38,644 bases of DNA from Faucicola osloensis_B (GTDB lineage Bacteria; Pseudomonadota; Gammaproteobacteria; Pseudomonadales; Moraxellaceae): NCBI GenBank assembly GCA_964211495.1, contig CAXORL010000012.1:1-38644 (forward strand). Reading direction: 5' to 3'. Shown here in pieces: positions 8,582 to 16,820 of the stretch. The first letter of the stretch is position 1. Every line of letters starts with the position of its first letter. A program made the position numbers and the translations under genes. Below the pieces are notes generated by a model. That model saw nothing but the letters and a program-made list of their open reading frames with translations. It did no database searches and was not told the origin of the DNA.

Positions 8582-8671
8582 ACTTTTTCATAAATTAATG
8601 TTTTCCACAGGTTTTGTTAATGATGTGTTTTTCTTATTATGGTAAATTGGGTAAGAAACTAAACAAATGTC

Positions 8672-8709
8672 ATTACCGCCCTATATGGTTCGAATTTTGG
8701 GCTAGTTCA
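8672..8709 (-). repeat. degenerate Tn3-type terminal repeat (candidate)
   Basis: On the minus strand this 38-bp stretch aligns without gaps to the end at 4709, with 23 of 38 bases identical by eye, including AATTCG and ACCATAT. The leading GGGG is lost. It points left toward copA and lies right at the border between the copper module and the dsbD operon. It may be a decayed transposon end marking that border. Confidence 0.4.
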
Positions 8710-8712
8710 TTC

Positions 8713-10674
8713 TTATCGTACTATATTTGGTATTCTTAGCTTATCATTTAATTGAGCTAATTGTTTTTCAAATACCTCCCGTTCTACATTACCATCTTGA
8801 CGAGCAACAAGTTTACCTTCTTGATAATATAACAAAGCAGGCGGAGCAAATACGTCCAATGCTTGGTACACTTCTTTACTATCCACTGTATCATCGGTGA
8901 CATCCATTTTTATTACTTGCCAATCATTAAGCTGGGCTGGTGGTGTTTCAAATAACGTTTTATCCATAGTTCGACAAGTAATACACCAATCAGCAGTTAC
9001 ATCAACTAAAACCTTTGGATTGTTCGCTAAAATAGGGTTTAACTCGCTCATTTTATATATCTTAGTGATTTTTGGTGATTGGTCTGTGATGCTACTTGCA
9101 ACACTTGATGTTTTGATGGTTTTTAGGGGTTGCCAGCTATCTTGACTACCCAATGCCATTCCAATTAATAAAATACTTGCCCAAATTGCCGTTATAAGGG
9201 CAATTGCCTTGATTACTATTCGTCCGTGTGATGGTTCTTGTTTTTGTCCAATACCTTGCCAATGCCATAGCCATGTTGCCACGACCATAAACCATATCGC
9301 CCATATCCCTAACATGAAATGAGATATCAACACCCTTTCTATCATTACTAAAGCCACAGCGAATAACATCAAAGCAAAACCTGTTTTTACCCATACCATC
9401 CATTCTCCTGTTTTTGGCATAAAATTTCCCTGTGTTGCACCTAAAATAATCAAAGGTGTAGAAAGTCCAAGCCCTAACAGGAATAAAGCAAAAAACCCAA
9501 TTACAGGGTTACCCAAAGTAGCTACCCCTGCCAATGCTCCTGCAAGCGGGGCGGATACACAAGGCGACACAACCATGGCTGAAAAAAATCCTGTAATGAA
9601 ACTGCCCGACATACTTCCTAGACGGCTTGTACCTATATTACTTATTGTTTGACCTAAGCGTGACAATCGAGCAGAGAGGGGAAATGGTATGGCATCAAGC
9701 ATATACAAGCCCAAAAGCACAAACACCGTTGCAAAGCTTAGTAAAATAATTGGCTGTTGGAGCATATTCATCAAGCCAAGCGATTGCCCAAATACTGCAA
9801 CCAATGCCCCCACTAATCCATAACTGGTTGCTACACCCACACCATAGCTACCTGTTAATAACAAGCCTTTTTTAGCAGAAGGACTATGCTGACGTGCCAC
9901 AATATTCACCACGATAGGTAGCATTGGTAGTACACATGGCGTAAATGATAAACCCAACCCTGCCAAAAATAACAATAGTAATGCCCAGCCTGTATGCCGA
10001 CTCAATCCAAAAATATCATTGTCACCCTGTGAGGGATGTTGAGCTGTGATGTCGGTCGTGATAGGTGGCGAGAGTGGGGCCTTGTCTGTGATAACAGGAG
10101 TGGTATTATTGGGCGATGGACGTAGGGTCGTAGGCACAGCACTAGCGGCTTGTGGCGTGATAGGCTGTAAGGTGAAATTTACTTTTTCAGGAGGGTAACA
10201 TAGTCCCATCTTAGCACAGCCTTGCCACTTCACAATAGCAGGCTGTGCTTGCATAGGTTTTAATACAGAAAGTGTCGTTTTAGCAGTAAAGCTTTTATCA
10301 ATAATAGGTACACGCCCGAAACTGGGGTCATTCACAAACGTGGCAGTTTGGTCAAAAACCAAAGGTGTGGCATTCACACCTTGAGGTAATTCAAGTTTGA
10401 GCTTATCTTGATATACAAAATAGCCATCTTTGACATCTGCCTGAATAGTGAGCTGATTACCTTGCTGGGTCGTTGTTATCGCAAATGCCTCTTGAACGGG
10501 CAACGGTTTGGATGGATTGGTCGTATTGGCGTTATTTGAACTAAAAATATCAGACAAATTTATAGCATGGGCTGGAGTTACCTTGATAGCTATGATAAAA
10601 ACAATAGCTAATAGTTGAACTAACGAAATAAAATAACTTCGTTGATAGGAGGAAATTATATTTTTAGTTATCAT
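8713..10674 (-). CDS. dsbD: thiol:disulfide interchange protein (protein-disulfide reductase)
   Basis: A 653-residue inner-membrane protein that moves electrons from cytoplasmic thioredoxin to periplasmic thiols. It has a signal peptide and an N-terminal periplasmic domain with the Cys pair in CAKMGLC (about 131-137). The eight-helix core contains TPCVLP and SPCVSAP, and the C-terminal thioredoxin domain has ADWCITC. All six redox cysteines are present and the length is slightly above the usual. It is the last gene of the leftward cadA operon, 73 nt after lspA, and may keep the DsbA-like lipoprotein of that operon reduced. A chromosomal copy probably exists; this one is accessory. Confidence 0.93.
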   Translation of the reverse strand: MITKNIISSYQRSYFISLVQLLAIVFIIAIKVTPAHAINLSDIFSSNNANTTNPSKPLPVQEAFAITTTQQGNQLTIQADVKDGYFVYQDKLKLELPQGVNATPLVFDQTATFVNDPSFGRVPIIDKSFTAKTTLSVLKPMQAQPAIVKWQGCAKMGLCYPPEKVNFTLQPITPQAASAVPTTLRPSPNNTTPVITDKAPLSPPITTDITAQHPSQGDNDIFGLSRHTGWALLLLFLAGLGLSFTPCVLPMLPIVVNIVARQHSPSAKKGLLLTGSYGVGVATSYGLVGALVAVFGQSLGLMNMLQQPIILLSFATVFVLLGLYMLDAIPFPLSARLSRLGQTISNIGTSRLGSMSGSFITGFFSAMVVSPCVSAPLAGALAGVATLGNPVIGFFALFLLGLGLSTPLIILGATQGNFMPKTGEWMVWVKTGFALMLFAVALVMIERVLISHFMLGIWAIWFMVVATWLWHWQGIGQKQEPSHGRIVIKAIALITAIWASILLIGMALGSQDSWQPLKTIKTSSVASSITDQSPKITKIYKMSELNPILANNPKVLVDVTADWCITCRTMDKTLFETPPAQLNDWQVIKMDVTDDTVDSKEVYQALDVFAPPALLYYQEGKLVARQDGNVEREVFEKQLAQLNDKLRIPNIVR

Positions 10675-10747
10675 ATTGCTGGCACTTATAATTCATATCT
10701 TGATTCGTATTTTCGGTTTGTAGCTTAATTGAATTTATAGATATTAT

Positions 10748-11290
10748 TTAAGCATCTATCATAGGTGGTTCTCGACGTTTAGCTTCCAAAAAAAAGCTAT
10801 CTATCAATACCAATACTACGCCAAGATTAATCGCCACATCCGCCAAATTAAAAATCGGGAAGTTCCACACATTCGCATAGTGCACATGTAGAAAATCAAC
10901 CACATAGCCTAAACGCACCCTATCCATCAAGTTACCTAACGCCCCTGCCATTATCAATGCCAATCCTGCTGATAACACCCCTGTATCACGGGGTAAACGC
11001 CTTAAATAGACAATAATAAATCCACATACGCCAAATGCTAACCCACTAAAAAAGAAACGTTGCCAACCGCCTTGGTCAGCAAGAAAGCTAAAGGCAGCTC
11101 CATAGTTATGGGCTAGGGTAAAGTTAAAGATTGGCTCAATGACCGATACTGTTTGGTATAACTGAAAGTTATTTTCAAAATATACCTTGGAAAGTTGGTC
11201 AATCCCAACCACCAACGCACTTAAGCCATACCATAGCCAAGCAGTTTGGGGATTTTTAATATCACTTAAGGTGTTTTTCGACGGCTGCAT
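10748..11290 (-). CDS. lspA: lipoprotein signal peptidase (signal peptidase II)
   Basis: A 180-residue inner-membrane aspartic protease that cuts the signal peptide from prolipoproteins. The two catalytic Asp lie in GNLMDR and FNLADVAI, with HNYGAAFS also conserved. Four transmembrane helices fit the length. Accessory lspA copies are often found with metal-efflux genes. Here it follows a gene for a lipoprotein by 50 nt in the cadA operon, so a link to processing that protein or the other metal lipoproteins nearby (DUF305, DUF411) is plausible. Confidence 0.95.
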   Translation of the reverse strand: MQPSKNTLSDIKNPQTAWLWYGLSALVVGIDQLSKVYFENNFQLYQTVSVIEPIFNFTLAHNYGAAFSFLADQGGWQRFFFSGLAFGVCGFIIVYLRRLPRDTGVLSAGLALIMAGALGNLMDRVRLGYVVDFLHVHYANVWNFPIFNLADVAINLGVVLVLIDSFFLEAKRREPPMIDA

Positions 11291-11340
11291 AACAACTCGA
11301 TAAATTTAGGTATTAGGTAAATGACGACTTAACGAACTCT

Positions 11341-12045
11341 TTATGGTTTGGCTGTGGTTTTGACTTCATTGGCAACCATTGCCTGTAACCCATCGGGTGA
11401 TAGTTTAGTTAGCAACTTGCCATTGACATAGTAAGTCGGTGTACCTGAGATTTTAATAGTTTTGGCATCGTCCATGTCTTGTTTCAGTACTTGGTTAATT
11501 TTATCACTATTCATACTGGCACGAGCTTTTTGTTCATCAAGCCCAGCCTTGATAGCCGCTTGCCAAGCCGCTTTAACTGTTTCGTCGTCATGCCACTGCG
11601 GTTGGGCTTCAAATACCGCTGCTAAAACTGGTTCGTATATACCCTGTTCTTTGGCAGTTTCTAAAATACGAGCCACTTGTTCAGAGCCTTTATGAAATAA
11701 GGTGTAACGTAGCACCAGCCTTACCTTACCATTATGCTCATTGATGATTTGTTTAACATACGGATTCATTGCCCGACACGCCTCACATGAAGGGTCAAAA
11801 AACTCTACTATAGTTACAGGGGCATCTACCTTACCAATAATAGGTGAATGCGAGCGTACTAAGGTATCTGTAGCGACTTGCTTGGCAGTAATAGTATCAG
11901 ATTCGCCTTGTGGTGTAGATTGGGCATTAGTTGTAGTGGGAGTTTGGCTATTATTTGAATTAGTGGTGGTTTGTTGTCCACAAGCAACCAACGTGGCTGA
12001 AAGAGCAAGTAGCGTAGTCACTAGGGTAAGTGTAGTTTTTTTCAT
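11341..12045 (-). CDS. DsbA-like thioredoxin-fold lipoprotein
   Basis: A 234-residue exported protein with a lipobox (LVACG, about residues 18-22), a Thr/Asn/Gln-rich linker, and a thioredoxin-fold domain of the DsbA/Com1 type. The active site is CEAC in FFDPSCEAC (about 90-93), and the cis-Pro loop is SGTPTYYVNGK. It probably works on disulfides in the periplasm, as oxidase or isomerase/reductase. Its neighbours lspA and dsbD supply lipoprotein processing and electrons, which favours a reductive role. It follows cadA by 72 nt. Confidence 0.85.
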   Translation of the reverse strand: MKKTTLTLVTTLLALSATLVACGQQTTTNSNNSQTPTTTNAQSTPQGESDTITAKQVATDTLVRSHSPIIGKVDAPVTIVEFFDPSCEACRAMNPYVKQIINEHNGKVRLVLRYTLFHKGSEQVARILETAKEQGIYEPVLAAVFEAQPQWHDDETVKAAWQAAIKAGLDEQKARASMNSDKINQVLKQDMDDAKTIKISGTPTYYVNGKLLTKLSPDGLQAMVANEVKTTAKP

Positions 12046-12117
12046 GAAAAATTCCTTATAGACGAGTAGCCATTTTTAGTTAAAATTTTGATTAAATAAT
12101 TAAATGGATATACCACA

Positions 12118-14130
12118 TTAGCGTTTATCCACAAAGTCCATACGTTGGATTCGCATGGCATTGATAATGGCTAATAAAGCCACACCCACATCAGCAAATA
12201 CTGCCTCCCACATCGTCGCCACACCGCCAGCACCCAATATTAGTACAATAGCTTTGACCACAAATGCCAAGGTAATATTTTGCCAAACAATTTTACGGGT
12301 TTGTTTGCCAATATTAATCGCCATTGGAATTTTTGATGGTTTATCATCTTGAATGACCACGTCAGCGGTTTCAATTGTGGCATCACTGCCCAAGCCTCCC
12401 ATAGCAATACCCACATCACTTAAAGCGACGACAGGAGCATCATTTACTCCATCTCCCACAAATGCCACGGTTTGTTTTTTATTGGCTTTATTAGAAGGTT
12501 GGTCTTTGATAGTTTTTAAGTGGGTTACTTTATCTTCAGGCAATAAATCACCGAAATAACGTTCAATGTGTAACTTGTCGGCGACTGACTTTACTACGGC
12601 GGTTTTATCACCACTTAACATTGTAGTCGTGACCCCAAGCTGTTTTAAGGTATCAACGGCATGAGAAGCATCTGCTTTGATTTGGTCGGCAATGGTAAGA
12701 AAGCCCACATATTGCCCTGCATACGCCATAACGATGACAGTATCAATACTTTGAGCCACTTCGCTAGGATATTGAATATTAAATTTATCCAATAATTTTG
12801 CATTTCCTGCTAAAAAAGATTGCCCCTTGATACTAGCGGTTAAACCATACCCCGCAATCTCCTGCACATTGTCTAGGGCAATCGTGCTATCGACTTGCCC
12901 AACATACTCGTGGACTGCGGTAGCTATGGGATGCGTAGATTTGCTTTCTATAGCATTTAGATAGCCTAGCATCATATTTGGGTCAAAGGCTGGCTCAATG
13001 TTTACCTCTTGGACTTTGAACACCCCCTCAGTCATCGTTCCCGTTTTATCCATCACCACATTGTCAATGGTCGCTAGGGTATCTAAAAAATTACTGCCCT
13101 TAAATAAAATTCCATTACGGCTACCTGCCCCAATACCACCAAAATAGCCAAGCGGAATCGAAATCACCAAAGCACAAGGGCAAGATATGACTAAAAATAC
13201 CAAAGCCCGATACAGCCAATTACTAAACACATAATCAGCCACAAAGAAATAGGGTACAAGGGTAATAGCAATCGCTAAGGCAACTACTATCGGGGTATAA
13301 ATTTTGGCAAACTTACTGATAAAAAGCTCAGTCGGGGCTTTTTGGCGGGTCGCATCTTGCACTAAGGCTAAAATTTTAGACAGCTTGGAATCTTGATAAG
13401 CAGTCGTAACTCTAATTTGCACCACATTTTGTAAATTAATCATCCCTGCCAATACCACATCGCCTTGACGTTTGGTATCGGGTTTACTTTCCCCTGTCAA
13501 AGCCGAGGTATTAAATGAAGCGGTATCAGAAAGTAAGACCCCATCCAGTGCTAGCTTTTCACCTGCTTTTAGCTGAATAATTTGTTCGACACCCACGGAT
13601 ATAGCTTTAACAATGCTGGGTTGGTTATTTTCAATGATGGTGACCTCATCAGGACGTTGGTCAAGCAAAGCTTTGATATTTCCCTTTGCACGTTGTACTG
13701 CCATTGCTTGAAAGATTTCCCCTATAGTATAAAAAAGCATGACGGCAACACCCTCGGGGTATTCGCCAATGGCAAATGCCCCAATGGTCGCAATACCCAT
13801 CAGAAAAAATTCTGAAAACCAATTGCCAGACTTGATACTTTCAAAAGCCTCTCTTAACACAGGAAAGCCCACAGGAATATAAGCAATGGCATATACAATA
13901 AAGCGTGGTATTTCCGTGAACCATACAGGTTTTATCACATGGTCAAGCACTAGCCCAATGGCTAATACCACAAAGGCAATTATCGCTGGTAAAAAAAGCT
14001 GAAACGTGGTTTTGTCACCTGTGTCATGCGACTGGTCATGCCCATCTTCATTACTGTGACCCTCATGGTTGCCATGGCTAGCGGTTATGATTTTTTCTTC
14101 CTCGTCGGTACAGCAACAATTTTTTGACAT
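12118..14130 (-). CDS. cadA: Zn/Cd/Pb-translocating P1B-type ATPase
   Basis: A 670-residue inner-membrane pump for divalent soft metals. There is no HMA domain; instead the N-terminus has CCC and a His/Asp-rich stretch (about residues 5-35) that may bind metal. Motifs are TGES, SCPCAL with CPC at 317-319, DKTGT with Asp 361, HP in STHPIA, and GDGVND. A Lys in the helix-7 region (VVKAIV) and DVG in helix 8 (FADVGVAL) give the P1B-2 signature for Zn, Cd and Pb rather than Cu. It is the first gene of the operon with the DsbA-like lipoprotein, lspA and dsbD, driven by the promoter at 14170-14200. Confidence 0.95.
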   Translation of the reverse strand: MSKNCCCTDEEEKIITASHGNHEGHSNEDGHDQSHDTGDKTTFQLFLPAIIAFVVLAIGLVLDHVIKPVWFTEIPRFIVYAIAYIPVGFPVLREAFESIKSGNWFSEFFLMGIATIGAFAIGEYPEGVAVMLFYTIGEIFQAMAVQRAKGNIKALLDQRPDEVTIIENNQPSIVKAISVGVEQIIQLKAGEKLALDGVLLSDTASFNTSALTGESKPDTKRQGDVVLAGMINLQNVVQIRVTTAYQDSKLSKILALVQDATRQKAPTELFISKFAKIYTPIVVALAIAITLVPYFFVADYVFSNWLYRALVFLVISCPCALVISIPLGYFGGIGAGSRNGILFKGSNFLDTLATIDNVVMDKTGTMTEGVFKVQEVNIEPAFDPNMMLGYLNAIESKSTHPIATAVHEYVGQVDSTIALDNVQEIAGYGLTASIKGQSFLAGNAKLLDKFNIQYPSEVAQSIDTVIVMAYAGQYVGFLTIADQIKADASHAVDTLKQLGVTTTMLSGDKTAVVKSVADKLHIERYFGDLLPEDKVTHLKTIKDQPSNKANKKQTVAFVGDGVNDAPVVALSDVGIAMGGLGSDATIETADVVIQDDKPSKIPMAINIGKQTRKIVWQNITLAFVVKAIVLILGAGGVATMWEAVFADVGVALLAIINAMRIQRMDFVDKR

Positions 14131-14169
14131 ACGACACCTTTCTAATGGTTTTATTAAAGATTACCTGTT

Positions 14170-14200
14170 ACTATAAACCCTGTAGTCACTACAGGGTCAA
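14170..14200 (-). promoter_or_regulatory. MerR-type promoter/operator of cadA with perfect dyad
   Basis: On the minus strand TTGACC (14195-14200) and TATAGT (14170-14175) are spaced by exactly 19 bp. The spacer holds a perfect dyad with 10-bp arms ACCCTGTAGT (14177-14186) and ACTACAGGGT (14188-14197) around a single base. This is the classical operator form for CadR/PbrR/ZntR activators and lies between cadA and cadR. Confidence 0.9.
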
Positions 14201-14235
14201 GTAATAATAATCCAAGTCATACGAAAAGGTCACTT

Positions 14236-14688
14236 ATGTCTATATTTAAAATCAGCGAGTTAAGTAAAAAAACAGGGATTAATATCGAAACTATCCGTTA
14301 CTATGAGAAAATTGGGGCGATAAATAAAGCCAGTCGAGGCGAAAATGCGTACCGCTATTTTAACCAGCATGCTATTGAACAATTAGAATTTATTAAAACC
14401 TGTCGTTCATTAGGTTTTACAATGCAAGAAATTAAGGCTTTTAATCAACTTAAGCAAAATCCCAACCAAAGCTGTGTGATAGCGGATAAGCTAGTTGCTA
14501 GCCATTTGGCACAGATTGAACAAAAAATACAGCAATTACAAACTATTCGAGCCTTATTACACACAATGAGCAATTGTCAACAAGATTCTGTCGATAAGTG
14601 CAAAGTAATTCATTCATTACAATTCGCACCCACTTTAATAGAAGAAGGAATTAAACTATCTACGACAGAGCTAGAGGCAATACGGTAG
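14236..14688 (+). CDS. cadR: MerR-family Cd(II)/Pb(II)-responsive regulator
   Basis: A 150-residue MerR-type activator. The N-terminal helix-turn-helix (ISELSKKTGINIETIRYYEK) is followed by a coiled coil. Metal-site cysteines are in PNQSC (about 79) and in SNCQQDSVDKC (about 114 and 122), the three-Cys pattern of CadR/PbrR proteins. It is divergent from cadA, and the promoter at 14170 is its evident target. Which of Cd, Pb or Zn is the main inducer cannot be told from the sequence. Confidence 0.9.
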   Translation: MSIFKISELSKKTGINIETIRYYEKIGAINKASRGENAYRYFNQHAIEQLEFIKTCRSLGFTMQEIKAFNQLKQNPNQSCVIADKLVASHLAQIEQKIQQLQTIRALLHTMSNCQQDSVDKCKVIHSLQFAPTLIEEGIKLSTTELEAIR

Positions 14689-14755
14689 AGGTAACATATA
14701 ATACTTGGGTATCTATATGTAGCTCATAATAGGACAGCTTACTGCCAATTCTTAC

Positions 14756-15166
14756 TTAAGATTTCGGCTCAATCTTTTCCCCGTCTTCCTTGACAAAAGT
14801 TTGAGTTAAAGGCATATCAATCAAATCTAGCACCACTTCAGACGGGCGACATAGCTTTACGCCTTTATCACTGACCACAATCGGACGATTAATCAAAATC
14901 GGCTCAGCCAGCATATGTTGGATAATGTCATCATCGCTTAAATCTGGATTTTCTAAGCCACGCTCAGCAAACGGCGGCACATTGGTGCGTAATAACTGTC
15001 TTGGCGTCATCGCCATTTGCTGAAGTAATTCCCGCAGTTTTGCTTCGCTAGGTGGTGTTTCAAGGTAATAGATAATATTCGGCTCACCATTTACGTGACG
15101 AATTAACGCTAAGGTGTTGCGAGACGTGCCGCAATTGGGGTTATGATAAATGGTAATATCTTGCAT
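14756..15166 (-). CDS. arsC: arsenate reductase, glutaredoxin-coupled type
   Basis: A 136-residue cytoplasmic enzyme that reduces arsenate to arsenite with glutathione and glutaredoxin. The catalytic Cys is in NPNCGTSRNTL (about residue 12), and the substrate-binding Arg residues are in LLRTN and INRPIV, as in the plasmid R773 enzyme. It is the last gene of the arsenic operon, 21 nt after arsH. A second, unrelated arsenate reductase lies in the same operon. Confidence 0.95.
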   Translation of the reverse strand: MQDITIYHNPNCGTSRNTLALIRHVNGEPNIIYYLETPPSEAKLRELLQQMAMTPRQLLRTNVPPFAERGLENPDLSDDDIIQHMLAEPILINRPIVVSDKGVKLCRPSEVVLDLIDMPLTQTFVKEDGEKIEPKS

Positions 15167-15187
15167 GATAATTTCCTAAAATTGTGT

Positions 15188-15949
15188 TTATAGACTGGTT
15201 TGATTCACCCGCTGCATCAACGCTTCGGCACTCTCGACTCGTTCAGAATAACGATTCACCAAGTAATCTTTGTGATCACGGGTCAATAGGGTAAATTTCA
15301 TCAGCTCTTCGACCACATCGACAATGCGCAAATAATAACCCGACGGCTTCATCCGACCTTGGTCATCAAATTCCAAAAACGCCTTGGCCACTGACGATTG
15401 ATTGGGAATCGTAAGCAGCCGCATCCAACGTCCCAAGATACGCATTTGATTGACCGCGTTAAACGATTGTGACCCGCCAGAGACTTGCATCACGGCTAAG
15501 GTTTTACCTTGGGTGGGACGCACCGCACCCAGTGATAGGGGAATCCAGTCGATTTGGGTTTTCATGACGCCGGTCATCGCCCCATGACGCTCGGGGCTAC
15601 ACCAAATCATGCCTTCGCACCAATTGACTAATTCGTAGAGCTCTTGGACTTTGGGGTGTTGACTGTCCGCATCATCAACCAGTGGCAATCCTGCTGGGTT
15701 ATAAATCTTAACCTCAGCCCCCATTGCTGTGAGTAAACGGGCACACTCTTCAATCACCAACCGACTAAAGGAACGCTCGCGCAGCGAGCCATACAGCAAT
15801 AAAAATTTGGGCGGTGTTGTCGATAAATCGCCCTTAAAATCTTGCACGGTGGGACGATGAAATTGTGACTCATCAAGCTGTGGTATCGATAAATCTTTGA
15901 CGGTTAATGTCTCAGGGTTGATATCGGTGTGTTTTTGCATGCTTGTCAT
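15188..15949 (-). CDS. arsH: ArsH organoarsenical oxidase / NADPH-FMN oxidoreductase
   Basis: A 253-residue flavoprotein. The flavodoxin-like core begins with LLYGSLRERSFSR (about residues 51-63, FMN phosphate loop) and includes CSPERHGAMTG and the QVSGGSQSFN segment typical of ArsH. Characterised members oxidise trivalent methylated or aromatic arsenicals to less toxic pentavalent forms. It lies between the two arsenate reductase genes, three nt after the stop of the thioredoxin-type arsC, so they are probably cotranscribed. Confidence 0.93.
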   Translation of the reverse strand: MTSMQKHTDINPETLTVKDLSIPQLDESQFHRPTVQDFKGDLSTTPPKFLLLYGSLRERSFSRLVIEECARLLTAMGAEVKIYNPAGLPLVDDADSQHPKVQELYELVNWCEGMIWCSPERHGAMTGVMKTQIDWIPLSLGAVRPTQGKTLAVMQVSGGSQSFNAVNQMRILGRWMRLLTIPNQSSVAKAFLEFDDQGRMKPSGYYLRIVDVVEELMKFTLLTRDHKDYLVNRYSERVESAEALMQRVNQTSL

Positions 15950-15952
15950 AAT

Positions 15953-16432
15953 TTATGCCTTTACCAGTTGTTGTAATGCGTCTAGCTGTTCTGCTTTGGG
16001 GCGTTTGGCAATGTCGATCAGTTTCTCAACTCGTTGCTCAATTTCACCAATGGTTGTCAAAAAAGCTTGGCGTTTTTGTTCATCGCTGCCGTCAAGTTTG
16101 GATGGGTCGGACAAGCCCCAATGCAGTTTTGGGATATTGCCAAGCCACAATGGGCAGCTTTCGCCTGCGGCTTGGTCGCACACGGTAATGACTACATCAG
16201 GCACAAAGCTGTCACCGTTGTCATCGGTTAGGCTGTCCCAAGATTGACTGGTTAAGCCTGCCGTGTCATAGCCCATTTCACTTAGGTACTTGATGGATAA
16301 GGGATGCACTTTGCCACTTGGCTGACTGCCCGCGCTCATCGCATTGATGATACCTTGGGCGTTTTGTCGGGTGATGGCTTCCGATAAGATACTGCGACAG
16401 CGGTTATGGGTACAGATATATAAGATATTCAT
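15953..16432 (-). CDS. arsC: arsenate reductase, thioredoxin-coupled (LMW-phosphatase-like) type
   Basis: A 159-residue enzyme of the low-molecular-weight tyrosine phosphatase fold. The active-site loop is CTHNRCRS near the N-terminus (about residues 7-14), and further Cys lie in VCDQAAGESCP (about 84 and 91), as needed for the three-Cys relay used with thioredoxin. It lies directly after a broken homologue, whose stop codon is two bases before this ATG. It is transcribed from the arsB side. Confidence 0.92.
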   Translation of the reverse strand: MNILYICTHNRCRSILSEAITRQNAQGIINAMSAGSQPSGKVHPLSIKYLSEMGYDTAGLTSQSWDSLTDDNGDSFVPDVVITVCDQAAGESCPLWLGNIPKLHWGLSDPSKLDGSDEQKRQAFLTTIGEIEQRVEKLIDIAKRPKAEQLDALQQLVKA

Positions 16433-16434
16433 GG

Positions 16435-16716
16435 TTATTCGGTATCCGCTACAATCGTGGTTTGTTCAGCAATGTCGTTGACCTGTTTGGTGAAGGCTAA
16501 TTTATCCAGTTTTTCATAGGCGCTCCGTGTTGTAGCCTTGGGCTTTTAAATGCTCAATCGTTTTTGGGTGGACACCGTTGCCGTCTGGGTTACTACCCGC
16601 ACTGTAAGCGGTAAATTTTTCAGGCAAATGGTATTGGTAATCGCTTCAGCAATGATGCTGCGAGCACGGTTATGACTACAAATAAATAAAATGTTATAAG
16701 GTGGTTTGTTGGTCAT
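16435..16716 (-). pseudogene. broken thioredoxin-type arsC
   Basis: The start codon at 16714-16716 opens ILFICSHNRARSIIAEAIT, a normal arsenate reductase beginning. A frameshift after AITN moves homology to another frame (LPEKFTAYSAGSNPDG...VHPKTIEHLKAQGYNTE). After that the middle of the protein, with its second and third Cys, is missing, and the C-terminal end (AYEKLDKLAFTKQVNDI...) resumes in a further frame to a stop at 16435. This indicates at least one internal deletion and two frame changes. The intact arsC directly downstream presumably replaces it. Confidence 0.85.
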
Positions 16717-16820
16717 GGTTTTTTCTCTTATGGATGAATAAATAGGGCTAATGAAAATTCATGATGAATTGATTACATTGAATGATGAAACGTTCGTTAA
16801 AAGCAGGGTGTTTGACCAAA

